This document shows positions 1-9,092 of a stretch of 38,735 nucleotides of DNA, piece by piece (position 1 is the stretch's first letter; every line of letters begins with the position of its first letter). The notes below the pieces were generated by a model. It did not search any database, was not told the origin of the DNA, and saw only the letters and a program-made list of their open reading frames with translations. The position numbers were made by a program, and so were the translations under genes. The DNA is from Ruminiclostridium sp. (GTDB lineage Bacteria > Bacillota > Clostridia > Oscillospirales > Ruminococcaceae): the NCBI GenBank assembly GCA_024682455.1, contig JAIKZF010000076.1, positions 1 to 38,735 of the forward strand, read 5' to 3'.

Positions 1-120
1 ATTTGAGAGAAAAGGAGCTATCCACGCCGTCTACTGCGTCAAACCTCCTAACCGGGCGCCAGCCCGGCTTCGTCGGCTTTCCTTGTATCCGACGCGGCTA
101 TCTCATTTTCTCTTTTCAAA
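1..120. repeat. Imperfect inverted-repeat (foldback) segment at window edge
   Basis: The left end (about 2-23, TTTGAGAGAAAAGGAGCTAT) reappears inverted at about 96-120 with a few mismatches and a 3-base indel. Between the arms lies a smaller GC-rich inverted repeat, CCGGGCGCCAGCCCGG at about 53-67. There is no open reading frame. It could be a foldback or MITE-like element, or a terminator of a gene left of the window. No T-run follows the right arm directly. Confidence 0.4.
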
Positions 121-168
121 GCGGTTTTTAGAGGTACCCTAAAGAAAATAAAATCGGAGAAATGTGTA

Positions 169-858
169 ATGAAGATCAAAGGAAAATATTCCGAGAGTGA
201 GCTGCTTCACTTTGCTATATTGGGCATAGCGGCGGTGGTATCCGTCATCGTGTTCGTGGTCGTTTACATGATACTCGGCAAGGGCGGCGCGCAGGATAAG
301 CCCAAGGAGCCCGCACAGACCACGGCCTCGGCCGTTCAGACGTCCGCTCAGCCCGAGGAGGACGGCTATTCGCCGGACGGGGAGCTCAAGGAGGAAATGA
401 GAGACGCTGTCACCAAGCTGGTGTCCGACAACTATACCGTGCTCAAGCTCTACTATGTCAAGGGTATGGCGCATAAGGACGAGCCCTACGGCAATACGCC
501 CGAGGACGGCTATTACACCGTCGACAGCAAGAACTACGACTCCCTCGATCAGCTTGAGGAGATAGTCGACCGCACCTTCACAAAGGATTTCGCGCAGACC
601 GTAAAGACCGACCCGCTGGGCTACGGACCTATCTATATCACGCGCTCCAACGGCACTCTCGGCATAATCGCAAACTTTACTCCCATGCCCTACGACCGTT
701 CGTGGAACAACCCCGACTTCGAGATCGAGCCCGAGAGCGATACCGAGTGCGGCATAAAGATCTATATCCACGAAAAGGCGGACGATTCCCCCGTTACTGT
801 GAACGGCCACATGAAGAAAACCGCCGACGGCTGGAGGCTGGTTTCGATAATCTACTGA
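169..858 (+). CDS. Membrane-anchored extracytoplasmic protein of unknown function
   Basis: This 229-residue protein has a short positively charged N-terminus, one strong membrane segment (about residues 13-37) and a low-complexity Ala/Gln/Ser/Pro linker (about 41-64), then a soluble domain of about 160 residues. The layout predicts a single-pass protein with its domain outside the cell. The C-terminal pattern (YYTVDSKNYDSLDQLEEIVD, then an acidic stretch, then VTVNGHMKKTADGWRLVS) recalls IseA/NTF2-like small domains of Gram-positive bacteria, but I do not recognise it firmly. The start is the ATG nine bases after GGAG (156-159). It stops 38 bases before the ATP synthase accessory genes on the same strand. 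No catalytic motif is visible. Confidence 0.75.
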   Translation: MKIKGKYSESELLHFAILGIAAVVSVIVFVVVYMILGKGGAQDKPKEPAQTTASAVQTSAQPEEDGYSPDGELKEEMRDAVTKLVSDNYTVLKLYYVKGMAHKDEPYGNTPEDGYYTVDSKNYDSLDQLEEIVDRTFTKDFAQTVKTDPLGYGPIYITRSNGTLGIIANFTPMPYDRSWNNPDFEIEPESDTECGIKIYIHEKADDSPVTVNGHMKKTADGWRLVSIIY

Positions 859-896
859 TGCCGCGGCATCACAGCATAATGAAATGATGTGTTTTA

Positions 897-1214
897 ATGG
901 CGAAGAACAAAAAGGATAATCCGATCGCGGTCTATGCCGTGGCAAGCCAGATCGGTTTCATAGTACTGGTGCCGCTGCTGGTGTTTGTTATCGGCGGCAC
1001 GTGGCTGGTGGACTACCTCGGCTGGCCGGACTGGGTGAGCATAATCTTTGTGGCGATCGGGATAATCTCGATGAGCACGGGGGCTATGACCTACCTGAAA
1101 AAGCTGATCGAGATGTACGACAGCAGCGAATCGGGCACGGGTGCGTCCGAGGTGCGGCATGACCGCCGCGACCACGACTACTACGACCCCTATACCAAGA
1201 AGAAAAAGCTATGA
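897..1214 (+). CDS. atpZ: AtpZ/AtpI-family ATP synthase accessory membrane protein
   Basis: A 105-residue protein with two membrane segments (about residues 15-36 and 44-68) and a polar C-terminal tail rich in His, Asp and Tyr that ends in a Lys run. It matches the AtpZ/AtpI small-protein family that opens many Firmicutes atp operons. Family members have been linked to c-ring assembly and to Mg2+/Ca2+ uptake; the role here is inferred. Its last codons overlap the start of the next gene (ATGA), which points to coupled translation. The upstream ribosome binding site is weak, so the start is chosen by length and hydrophobic onset. Confidence 0.75.
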   Translation: MAKNKKDNPIAVYAVASQIGFIVLVPLLVFVIGGTWLVDYLGWPDWVSIIFVAIGIISMSTGAMTYLKKLIEMYDSSESGTGASEVRHDRRDHDYYDPYTKKKKL

Positions 1215-1618
1215 GCGGGCGTGCGTCATACGCGGCGGCAGAGCTGAAAGCCATGCTGCCGTATCTGCTGGCGTTCAACGCGGCGGCTGTGATCGTCGCG
1301 GTGTGCGTCGGGCTGGGATTTGGCTTTGAGTGGCAGGTGTATACCGGTCTTGTTACCGGCAACGCGCTCATGGCGGCGAACTTCCTGCTCATCGGCGTAA
1401 CTGCCGACAAGATAGTGAAGGTGAGGGATTTCCGGCGGGCAAAGCAGCTCGGCTCGGTATCCTATGCTTTGCGCTACATCGGCATTTTTGCTATACTCGC
1501 GGGACTGCTGACGATCAGGGTGATAAACCCCGTTTCGGCAGTCGTGCCGCTGTTTTACCCCAAGATCTACTATACATTTTTCTATATCCGTTCCGAAAAG
1601 GAGGACAAGGAAGCATGA
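1211..1618 (+). CDS. atpI: ATP synthase subunit I-like protein
   Basis: A 135-residue protein with four hydrophobic segments (about residues 16-34, 40-60, 80-98 and 103-122), the size and topology of ATP synthase protein I. In this family AtpI helps assemble the c-ring and associates with the F0 sector without being part of the mature enzyme. It overlaps atpZ by four bases upstream and atpB by four bases downstream (ATGA at 1615-1618), so all three are translationally coupled. Identification rests on topology, length and position directly before the a subunit; sequence motifs in this family are weak. Confidence 0.75.
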   Translation: MSGRASYAAAELKAMLPYLLAFNAAAVIVAVCVGLGFGFEWQVYTGLVTGNALMAANFLLIGVTADKIVKVRDFRRAKQLGSVSYALRYIGIFAILAGLLTIRVINPVSAVVPLFYPKIYYTFFYIRSEKEDKEA

Positions 1619-2346
1619 CGGACAGCATGATACTTATGGCGGAAGAGGCTGCCGGGAGAACGTTCACCATAGACGGCCCCCTTAAATCCATAACCTTTGA
1701 GTTTCTGGGCAAGGAATGGGTGATCGCGGAGTCCGTGGTCACGCAGTGGGTGGTAATGGTAATTCTCGCGGTGCTGTTTTTTATTCTCGGACGCAACCTC
1801 AAGCTCAAGCCCGAGGGCAGGAGACAGGTGATCGCCGAGTGGATAGTGGGCTTCTTTACCGGCTACGTTGAGGGCTCGATGGGTCAGAAGTACAAGCGGG
1901 GCTACGGTCCGTACATAGGAGCGCTGTTCTGCTTCATCATTCTTTCGTGCCTTATGGGTCTGTTCGGGCTCCGCAATCCGACCGCCGACGTTTCGGTCAC
2001 GGCGTCGTGGGGCATAATCACGTTTGTGCTGGTCCTCTACACGAAGATAAAGACAGGCGGCTTCAAGGGCTACATGAAGAGCTTTATCGAGCCTATGCCG
2101 TTCATGCTGCCGTTCAATATAATCGGCGACTTCGCGAACCCCGTGGCGCAGGCTCTGCGTCTCTTCGGAAACAACGTTTCCGGCATGGTAATAGGCGGAC
2201 TTGTGTATTTCGCGCTGGGAAGCTTCGCGATATTTGTTCCGGCGGTTCTCTCGCTGTATTTTGACTTGTTCTCCGCCGTTATCCAGTCTTACATCTTCGT
2301 TACCCTGACCATGTCCTATGTCGCCATGGCAGACATGGAAGAGTGA
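1615..2346 (+). CDS. atpB: ATP synthase F0 subunit a
   Basis: The 243-residue a subunit is the stator channel of the rotary ATP synthase and carries ions to and from the c-ring. The start at 1615 is preferred because AGGAGG lies at 1599-1604, ten bases upstream, and the ATG overlaps the atpI stop; longer forms reading into atpI are rejected. The key family motif QALRLFGNN (encoded near 2150-2170) holds the essential arginine facing the c-ring carboxylate. Five to six membrane helices are visible, and the C-terminal helix ends in SYVAMADMEE. It is separated from atpE by a repeat-bearing gap, unusual for this operon. Confidence 0.95.
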   Translation: MTDSMILMAEEAAGRTFTIDGPLKSITFEFLGKEWVIAESVVTQWVVMVILAVLFFILGRNLKLKPEGRRQVIAEWIVGFFTGYVEGSMGQKYKRGYGPYIGALFCFIILSCLMGLFGLRNPTADVSVTASWGIITFVLVLYTKIKTGGFKGYMKSFIEPMPFMLPFNIIGDFANPVAQALRLFGNNVSGMVIGGLVYFALGSFAIFVPAVLSLYFDLFSAVIQSYIFVTLTMSYVAMADMEE

Positions 2347-2856
<510 letters not shown>

Positions 2857-2893
2857 CGAGGGCAAAGCATAAACAGGGGAAGGAGCTCTGAGA

Positions 2894-3415
2894 ATGGGTA
2901 TTACATTGTCGGCGGGAGAAACTCTCCAGCTGGTAAACATAAACACCGATACCATAATTTTCACGCTTATTAACACCCTTATAATCTTCCTGCTCTATAA
3001 ATTCTTCCTCCACAAGCCGGTAATGAAGATACTGGACGAGAGAAAGGAAAAAATAGCGGGCGAGATGAAGGCGGCAGAGGACGCGCAGGCGGAAGCAGAG
3101 GCTATGAAGCAGGAATACTCCGATAAGCTCAAGGAGTCCCGCGAGGAAGCCGCACAGATCGTCTCCGCGGCGGTAAAGCGCGCCGGCGAGCGTGAAAATC
3201 AGATATTGGCGGAGGCTCAGCAGGAGGCTGCCGAACTGAAAAAGAAGGCAGAGGAAAGCATAGAGCTGGAAAAGAAAAAGGCTATCAACGAGATCAAGGA
3301 TCAGATCTCCGATATCGTCATCATGGCGAGCGAGAAGGTCTGTGAGAAGGAGATCTCGAAGTCCGACAACGAGGCACTTATCAATAAGTTCATAGCCGAG
3401 GTCGGAAACGAATAA
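2894..3415 (+). CDS. atpF: ATP synthase F0 subunit b
   Basis: The 173-residue peripheral-stalk subunit has one N-terminal membrane helix (about residues 20-40, IIFTLINTLIIFLLYKFFL), then the typical KPVMKILDERKEKI and a long charged helix rich in Glu, Lys and Ala that forms the dimeric coiled coil to about residue 145. The short C-terminal part should bind the delta subunit. Length is normal. Only one b gene is present, so the stalk is a homodimer, not the b/b' type of photosynthetic bacteria. It sits between atpE and atpH, with a ribosome binding site (GGAAGGAGC) at 2879-2887. Confidence 0.95.
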   Translation: MGITLSAGETLQLVNINTDTIIFTLINTLIIFLLYKFFLHKPVMKILDERKEKIAGEMKAAEDAQAEAEAMKQEYSDKLKESREEAAQIVSAAVKRAGERENQILAEAQQEAAELKKKAEESIELEKKKAINEIKDQISDIVIMASEKVCEKEISKSDNEALINKFIAEVGNE

Positions 3416-3435
3416 TCCCGAAAGGAAAGATCATT

Positions 3436-3984
3436 ATGGCAGGCTCGGTTGAAAAGACCTACGGCGACGCGCTGTTTGAGCTTATCCTCGAGGAAAGCCC
3501 CGCCGGGCTCACCGGGACAAAGGAAGAGCTTGAGGCGGTGAATTCGATAATTTCGGGCGTTCCCGAGCTTATTAAGCTGTCAAAAACGCCTACCGTCGAA
3601 AAAGACGAAAAGCTCGGCATAATCGAGAGCGCCTTTGCGGGAAAGCTCTCCTTGTATGTCTATAACTTCATAAGAGTGCTCACCGAGGCGGGAAGGCTAG
3701 AAGACCTCGGGCGGATCACGAAATACTTCGGTCAGCGCTGCAACGACTACCTCGGCATAGCGGAGATCACCGTCGTGACGTGCGACCCGCTGTCCGCGCA
3801 GGCAAAAGCCGCCCTTACCGCGAAAATGGAAAAGGTGCTCGGCAGGAAGATAGTCATGAAGGAAGAGCTCGACAAGTCGATAATCGGCGGCATCGTCGTA
3901 AAGAACGGCAACACAACGCTCGACGGAAGCGTAAAGGCAAGGCTGCGCGCCCTGCGAACGGATATCGGCAGCATTATGTGCTGA
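3436..3984 (+). CDS. atpH: ATP synthase F1 subunit delta
   Basis: This 182-residue OSCP/delta subunit joins the peripheral stalk to the top of F1. The N-terminal helical domain (about residues 1-105) begins with the typical YGDALFEL. The C-terminal family signature IIGGIVVKNGNTTLDGSVKA is intact. AGGAAAGA precedes the ATG. It lies 20 bases after atpF and 64 bases before atpA, with a GC-rich inverted repeat (CCCGCCCCGGGCGGG) in the gap to atpA just before the atpA ribosome binding site. Such a hairpin could tune atpA translation, but that is inference. Confidence 0.93.
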   Translation: MAGSVEKTYGDALFELILEESPAGLTGTKEELEAVNSIISGVPELIKLSKTPTVEKDEKLGIIESAFAGKLSLYVYNFIRVLTEAGRLEDLGRITKYFGQRCNDYLGIAEITVVTCDPLSAQAKAALTAKMEKVLGRKIVMKEELDKSIIGGIVVKNGNTTLDGSVKARLRALRTDIGSIMC

Positions 3985-4048
3985 GCTCCGCCGTCATACA
4001 TAACAGATATCCTCCCGCCCCGGGCGGGATGAAAGGAAAGACGAGAAT

Positions 4049-5554
4049 ATGGAATTACGCCCTGATGAAATAACAGGTATCATAAAATCCAGGATCAAGT
4101 CGTTCGACTCGAAGATCACTCTCACCGACACGGGTACGGTAGTCACCGTCGGAGACGGTATCGTGCGTATCCACGGACTGGAGAGCTGCATGATCAACGA
4201 GCTCCTCGAATTCGACAACGGCGTGCAGTGCATGGCGCTGAACCTTGAGCAGGATTTTGTGGGCGCGGTAATGCTCGGCCCGGACGCCGGCATCAAAGAG
4301 GGCTCCAACGTGAAGAGAACGGGCAAGATCATCTCCGTTCCCGTAGGAGACGCGCTTCTCGGAAGAGTCGTAAACGCCCTCGGCGAGCCTATCGACGGCA
4401 AGGGTCCGATACTCTCCGACGAATACCGCCCCGTAGAGCGCATAGCGCCCGGCATCATCACCAGAAAGTCCGTAGATACCCCGCTCCAGACGGGTATCAA
4501 GGCAATAGACTCGATGATACCGATAGGCCGCGGACAGCGTGAGCTTATCATCGGCGACAGACAGACCGGTAAGACCGCTATCGCCGTGGACACAATAATC
4601 AACCAGAGAGATACGGACGTGCTCTGTATCTATGTAGCTATCGGACAGAAGGCTTCCACCGTCGCTTCGGTAGTTGACCAGCTCGTGAACGCGGGAGCTA
4701 TGGACTATACCATAGTCGTTTCCGCGACAGCCGCTGAGCTCGCCCCGTTACAGTACATCGCGCCCTACGCGGGCTGCGCTATGGGCGAGTACTTCATGGA
4801 GAAGGGCAAGGACGCGCTCATCATCTACGATGACCTCTCCAAGCACGCGGTAGCTTACAGAGCGATGTCCCTGCTGCTCAAGCGCCCGCCGGGACGTGAA
4901 GCGTACCCCGGCGACGTATTCTACCTGCATTCGAGACTTCTCGAACGCGCCGCCAACCTCAACGAGGACTACGGCGGAGGCTCGCTGACGGCTCTCCCGA
5001 TCATCGAGACGCAGGCAGGCGACGTTTCGGCGTACATACCCACGAACGTCATCTCGATCACGGACGGTCAGATATTCCTTGAGACCGAGCTCTTCAACTC
5101 CGGTATCAGACCCGCCGTAAACCCCGGCATCTCGGTTTCCCGAGTCGGCGGTTCGGCTCAGATAAAGGCGATGAAGAAGGTATCCGGCTCGCTTAAGCTC
5201 GAATATTCGCAGTACAGAGAGCTCCAGGCGTTCTCGCAGTTCGGCTCCGACCTCGACGCGGACACAAAGGCGCGTCTCGCGAAGGGCGAGCGCATAGTCG
5301 GCGTGCTCAAGCAGCCGCAGTCCTCGCCTATCTCCGTCGAGAACCAGATCATCATTATCTTCGCGGTAATCAACGACTACCTCAAGGATGTTCCCGTGGA
5401 GAAGATACCCGAGTATGAGAAGGAGCTCTTCGAGCACATGGCGAACGACCATGCGGATATCATCGACGATATAAAGAAGAACAAGGTCATCTCCCCCGAC
5501 AATGAGGAAAAGCTCAGAACGGTGCTGAAAAATTTCGGACAGCGCTTCTGTTAA
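4049..5554 (+). CDS. atpA: ATP synthase F1 subunit alpha
   Basis: The 501-residue alpha subunit is the non-catalytic nucleotide-binding partner of beta in the F1 hexamer. It has the beta-barrel N-domain (to about residue 95), the Walker A motif GDRQTGKT (169-176), the Walker B region ALIIYDD (about 256-262), and the arginine finger Arg365 within [10 protein letters not shown], which completes the catalytic site on beta. Length is normal, and the N-terminus [16 protein letters not shown] is typical. The ribosome binding site GGAAAG is about ten bases upstream. A 39-residue membrane protein gene follows 25 bases downstream, before atpG. Confidence 0.97.
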   Translation: MELRPDEITGIIKSRIKSFDSKITLTDTGTVVTVGDGIVRIHGLESCMINELLEFDNGVQCMALNLEQDFVGAVMLGPDAGIKEGSNVKRTGKIISVPVGDALLGRVVNALGEPIDGKGPILSDEYRPVERIAPGIITRKSVDTPLQTGIKAIDSMIPIGRGQRELIIGDRQTGKTAIAVDTIINQRDTDVLCIYVAIGQKASTVASVVDQLVNAGAMDYTIVVSATAAELAPLQYIAPYAGCAMGEYFMEKGKDALIIYDDLSKHAVAYRAMSLLLKRPPGREAYPGDVFYLHSRLLERAANLNEDYGGGSLTALPIIETQAGDVSAYIPTNVISITDGQIFLETELFNSGIRPAVNPGISVSRVGGSAQIKAMKKVSGSLKLEYSQYRELQAFSQFGSDLDADTKARLAKGERIVGVLKQPQSSPISVENQIIIIFAVINDYLKDVPVEKIPEYEKELFEHMANDHADIIDDIKKNKVISPDNEEKLRTVLKNFGQRFC

Positions 5555-5579
5555 CGGAGACGAACGAAAGGAGAAAACT

Positions 5580-5699
5580 ATGAGCAGAGCAGCTTTGGTT
5601 TTAAGTATTATTTCGATCAGCCTCACGGCTATCCTCGCAGCTGCCGCGGTATTTATGGCTCTCACAAAGAAAGTCGTATATATCGAGAGCGATTCATAA
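5580..5699 (+). CDS. 39-residue single-pass membrane microprotein in the atp operon
   Basis: A short open frame between atpA and atpG encodes 39 residues: a short N-terminus with Arg3, one hydrophobic helix (about residues 4-28, rich in Ala, Leu, Ile and Ser), then KKVVYIESDS. The positive-inside rule gives a mixed signal, so topology is uncertain. AAAGGAG at 5567-5573 lies six bases before the ATG, a strong ribosome binding site. The frame starts 25 bases after the atpA stop and is on the operon strand. I know of no standard ATP synthase subunit at this position. It might bind F0 or act as a small regulator like other one-helix microproteins; function is unknown. Confidence 0.65.
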   Translation: MSRAALVLSIISISLTAILAAAAVFMALTKKVVYIESDS

Positions 5700-5700
5700 G

Positions 5701-5845
5701 CGCAGAGCCTGCGCCCCCAATCCGTATGTTACTTTTTATCAGCGGATAACCTATCTGCCTCGCAGTCCGGAGTGAAGCTGTCGGGCAGAATGATCCCCCT
5801 CCGCGCAGAGCCTGCCTCTATCCGTATATTTTAACGGATAACTAA
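5701..5845 (+). repeat. Diverged duplicated leader upstream of atpG
   Basis: Two related blocks lie in tandem: each starts CGCAGAGCCTGC (5701-5712 and 5804-5815), then ATCCGTAT (5720-5727 and 5820-5827), then CGGATAAC (5743-5750 and 5835-5842). In each block ATCCG pairs with CGGAT to make a hairpin. The second hairpin has the longer stem (ATCCGT/ACGGAT) and sits just before the atpG ribosome binding site. No stop-free frame of note occurs in the gap. It may be an mRNA processing or translation-control element set. Confidence 0.55.
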
Positions 5846-5880
5846 GCAGTCCCGTGCGGAGCGTGAAAGGAATGAAGTAA

Positions 5881-6741
5881 ATGGCTTCGGGCAATATGAA
5901 GGACATCAAGCGCCGCATAAAGAGCGTAAGCTCGACGCGACAGATAACAAAGGCTATGGAGCTTGTCGCGTCGTCGAAGCTGCGCAAGGCAAAGCAGCGC
6001 TCGGAGAACGGACGTCCTTACTTTGAAGCGCAGTATGAGCTTCTCGCCAAGATCGCCTCGGTCAAGAAGGATTTCAATACCGTGTTCACCGAGCCGCGTG
6101 AGGTGCGCAGCCGCCTGTTTATCGTCATCATGGGCGACAGAGGGCTTGCGGGAGGCTTCAACTCGAATATCATAAAGGCTGTCACAGCCGAACACGCGAA
6201 TGACCCCGAAAAGCCGAAGATCATCGCGGTAGGCAGAAAAGCGGTCGATTACTTCGACAAGCACGGCTATGAGCTTGTGGGCAAGTACCCGTACTTCGCC
6301 GAAAAGGCAAAGACCGCGGACTGCATGGATATCGCGCAGGTGGCGGGCGACCTGTTCGCCGTGGGCGAGGTCGACGAGGTGCTGCTGTTCTACACGGCGT
6401 TCGTTTCGCCGCTGGTGCAGACCCCCGAGCATTGCAAGCTCCTGCCGATAAACAATATCGGCACGGGTACAGGCGATGACCTCGGGCTCATAAACTATGA
6501 CCCGTCTCCCGAGGCGGTGTTCGACAGAGTCGTACCGAAATTCCTGATGAGCATGATAAGCTGCGCGGCGGTCGAGTCCTTCGCTTCCGAGCAGGGCGCG
6601 AGACGCACCGCCATGGAGAGCGCCACAGACAATGCCGATGAGATGATATCGAATCTGTCGCTGCTCTATAACCGCGCACGTCAGGAAAAGATCACCAACG
6701 AGATAACCGAAATCGTATCCGGCGCGAACGCGCTGAATTAA
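5881..6741 (+). CDS. atpG: ATP synthase F1 subunit gamma
   Basis: The 286-residue central-stalk rotor. Its N-terminal helix (DIKRRIKSVSSTRQITKAME) and C-terminal helix (ESFASEQGARRTAMESATDN and RARQEKITNEITEIVSGA) are the most conserved parts and form the coiled coil inside the alpha3beta3 hexamer. The Rossmann-like middle domain carries FIVIMGDRGLAGGFN, a family hallmark. Length is standard and there is no redox-type insertion. The start is the ATG after GTGAAAGGAATGAAGTAA. It is set apart from atpA by the microprotein gene and the duplicated leader. Confidence 0.96.
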   Translation: MASGNMKDIKRRIKSVSSTRQITKAMELVASSKLRKAKQRSENGRPYFEAQYELLAKIASVKKDFNTVFTEPREVRSRLFIVIMGDRGLAGGFNSNIIKAVTAEHANDPEKPKIIAVGRKAVDYFDKHGYELVGKYPYFAEKAKTADCMDIAQVAGDLFAVGEVDEVLLFYTAFVSPLVQTPEHCKLLPINNIGTGTGDDLGLINYDPSPEAVFDRVVPKFLMSMISCAAVESFASEQGARRTAMESATDNADEMISNLSLLYNRARQEKITNEITEIVSGANALN

Positions 6742-8178
<1,437 letters not shown>

Positions 8179-8192
8179 AAGGGGGATCATGA

Positions 8193-8606
8193 ATGACCCC
8201 GTTCAAGCTTCAGATCATCACTCCCGACGGTGTGTTCTTTGACGGAATGACGGAAAATGTCATTGTCCGCACCACGGTCGGGGACAAGGGCATACTCGCC
8301 CACCATGAGCCCTATGTGGCTGCGATAACCATAAGCAAGTTCAAGGTGAAGATCGACGGCGAGTTCCGCTACGGAGCCATATCCTCCGGCGTCATTGAGG
8401 TCGGAAAGGATAAGACCGTCATTCTCGCACAGAGCTGCGAGTGGGCGGACGAGATCGACGTTGACCGCGCCGTCAGAGCCAAGGAGATCGCCGAAGAGCG
8501 TATCGGGCATTACGAAAAGACCAATGACCGTAAAAACCTCGATATCGCCGAGTTCAAGCTCAAACGCGCCCTCAACCGTATCGACGCCGCGAAGATAGGT
8601 AAATAA
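8193..8606 (+). CDS. atpC: ATP synthase F1 subunit epsilon
   Basis: This 137-residue subunit binds gamma and the c-ring and can inhibit ATP hydrolysis. The N-terminal beta-sandwich begins FKLQIITPDGVFFDGMTENV and has GDKGILAHHEPYVAAI. The C-terminal helical hairpin (about residues 90-137) is complete, so the inhibitory arm is probably present. The ribosome binding site AAGGGGG is in the short gap after atpD. It is the last gene of the ATP synthase operon; a palindromic terminator lies 160 bases downstream. Confidence 0.94.
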   Translation: MTPFKLQIITPDGVFFDGMTENVIVRTTVGDKGILAHHEPYVAAITISKFKVKIDGEFRYGAISSGVIEVGKDKTVILAQSCEWADEIDVDRAVRAKEIAEERIGHYEKTNDRKNLDIAEFKLKRALNRIDAAKIGK

Positions 8607-8654
8607 GAGGTAAGAGACATTAAGTTTTAAGAGTGTCTTTAAGCTTTAAGAGTT

Positions 8655-8705
8655 GCCTCCAGCGGCCACCCCTTTTAAAAAAGGGTTGGACCCTAAAACA
8701 AATCC
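8655..8705. repeat. Interspersed repeat family A, partial copy A1
   Basis: This stretch has the family A head (GCCTCCAGCGGCCA), the C/T-A/G core CCCCTTTTAAAAAAGGG and the following CCTAAAACAAATC. It then departs from the other copies at 10732, 33545 and 38131, which continue into GCTTCGCCTTGCAGCGGGGG. It lies 48 bases after atpC. Confidence 0.6.
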
Positions 8706-8768
8706 CGTACCACGGAGATTCGATACGCGAATCATATTAAAAAGCAACATCTATCTGTAAAAAAAAAC

Positions 8769-8805
8769 AAATAACTGCTTCTGACGTCAGGAGCAGTTAT
8801 TTTCG
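8769..8805. terminator. Palindromic terminator after atpC
   Basis: A 32-base near-perfect palindrome (8769-8800, AATAACTGCT arms around TCTGACGTCAGG, one G-T pair) is flanked by an A-run on the left (from about 8759) and a short T-run on the right. It fits an intrinsic terminator for the atp operon and could act in both directions. Confidence 0.7.
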
Positions 8806-8808
8806 TGT

Positions 8809-8936
8809 TTAAAAGCGAAGCGGTTGAAGTCTTTTGAAAGGGGGTCTGGGGGAAAACTTTTCTTCAGAAAAGTTTTCCTCCAGTCTCGAGCGTAAGCGAC
8901 CACTCGAACGCAAGCGGCCACTCGAGCGCAAGCGGC
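8809..8936. repeat. Interspersed repeat family B copy B1 with tandem 18-mers
   Basis: AAAAGCGAAGCGGTTGAAGT is followed by a perfect 12-bp hairpin, GGAAAACTTTTC-TTCA-GAAAAGTTTTCC (8851-8878). Then come three diverged tandem units of ACTCGAGCGCAAGCGGCC (about 8884-8936). The same arrangement recurs at 25751-25860. The 486-base gap between atpC and the ABC-F gene holds only this, repeat A1, the terminator and the ABC-F promoter. Confidence 0.65.
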
Positions 8937-9012
8937 TGCTTTGAGTGCGGATTTTTCTAAATTATATACAAAAAGCATTATTGTAATCTGTCGGATTTGT
9001 TCAAAAAGCAGT

Positions 9013-9041
9013 TTGCAAAGTCCTTGAAAGTATGGTATACT
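9013..9041 (+). promoter_or_regulatory. Sigma-A type promoter of the ABC-F gene
   Basis: TTGCAA (9013-9018) and TATACT (9036-9041) are 17 bases apart, with an extended -10 TGG just before TATACT. Transcription would begin near 9048, which rules out the upstream in-frame ATG at 8997 as the start of the ABC-F protein. Confidence 0.75.
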
Positions 9042-9092
9042 ATTTATTGCTTATCAAAAGACAGAGAACGAACAAAAGAACGGAGAATGGCT

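Noticed and set aside
1330-1614. N-terminal extension of the atpB frame
   Set aside because: It overlaps atpI, and the ATG at 1615 has AGGAGG at ideal distance and couples with the atpI stop.
5789-5833. 14-codon frame (MIPLRAEPASIRIF) before atpG
   Set aside because: No ribosome binding site, and it lies across the duplicated hairpin. Likely chance.
8884-8936. CRISPR-like array
   Set aside because: The units are adjacent with no spacers, there are only three, and no cas genes are nearby.
9024-9041. Promoter pair TTGAAA and TATACT
   Set aside because: The spacer is only six bases. TTGCAA at 9013 gives the correct 17.
8997-9092. Upstream ATG start for the ABC-F protein
   Set aside because: It lies before the predicted promoter -10 and transcription start, and adds residues foreign to the family.
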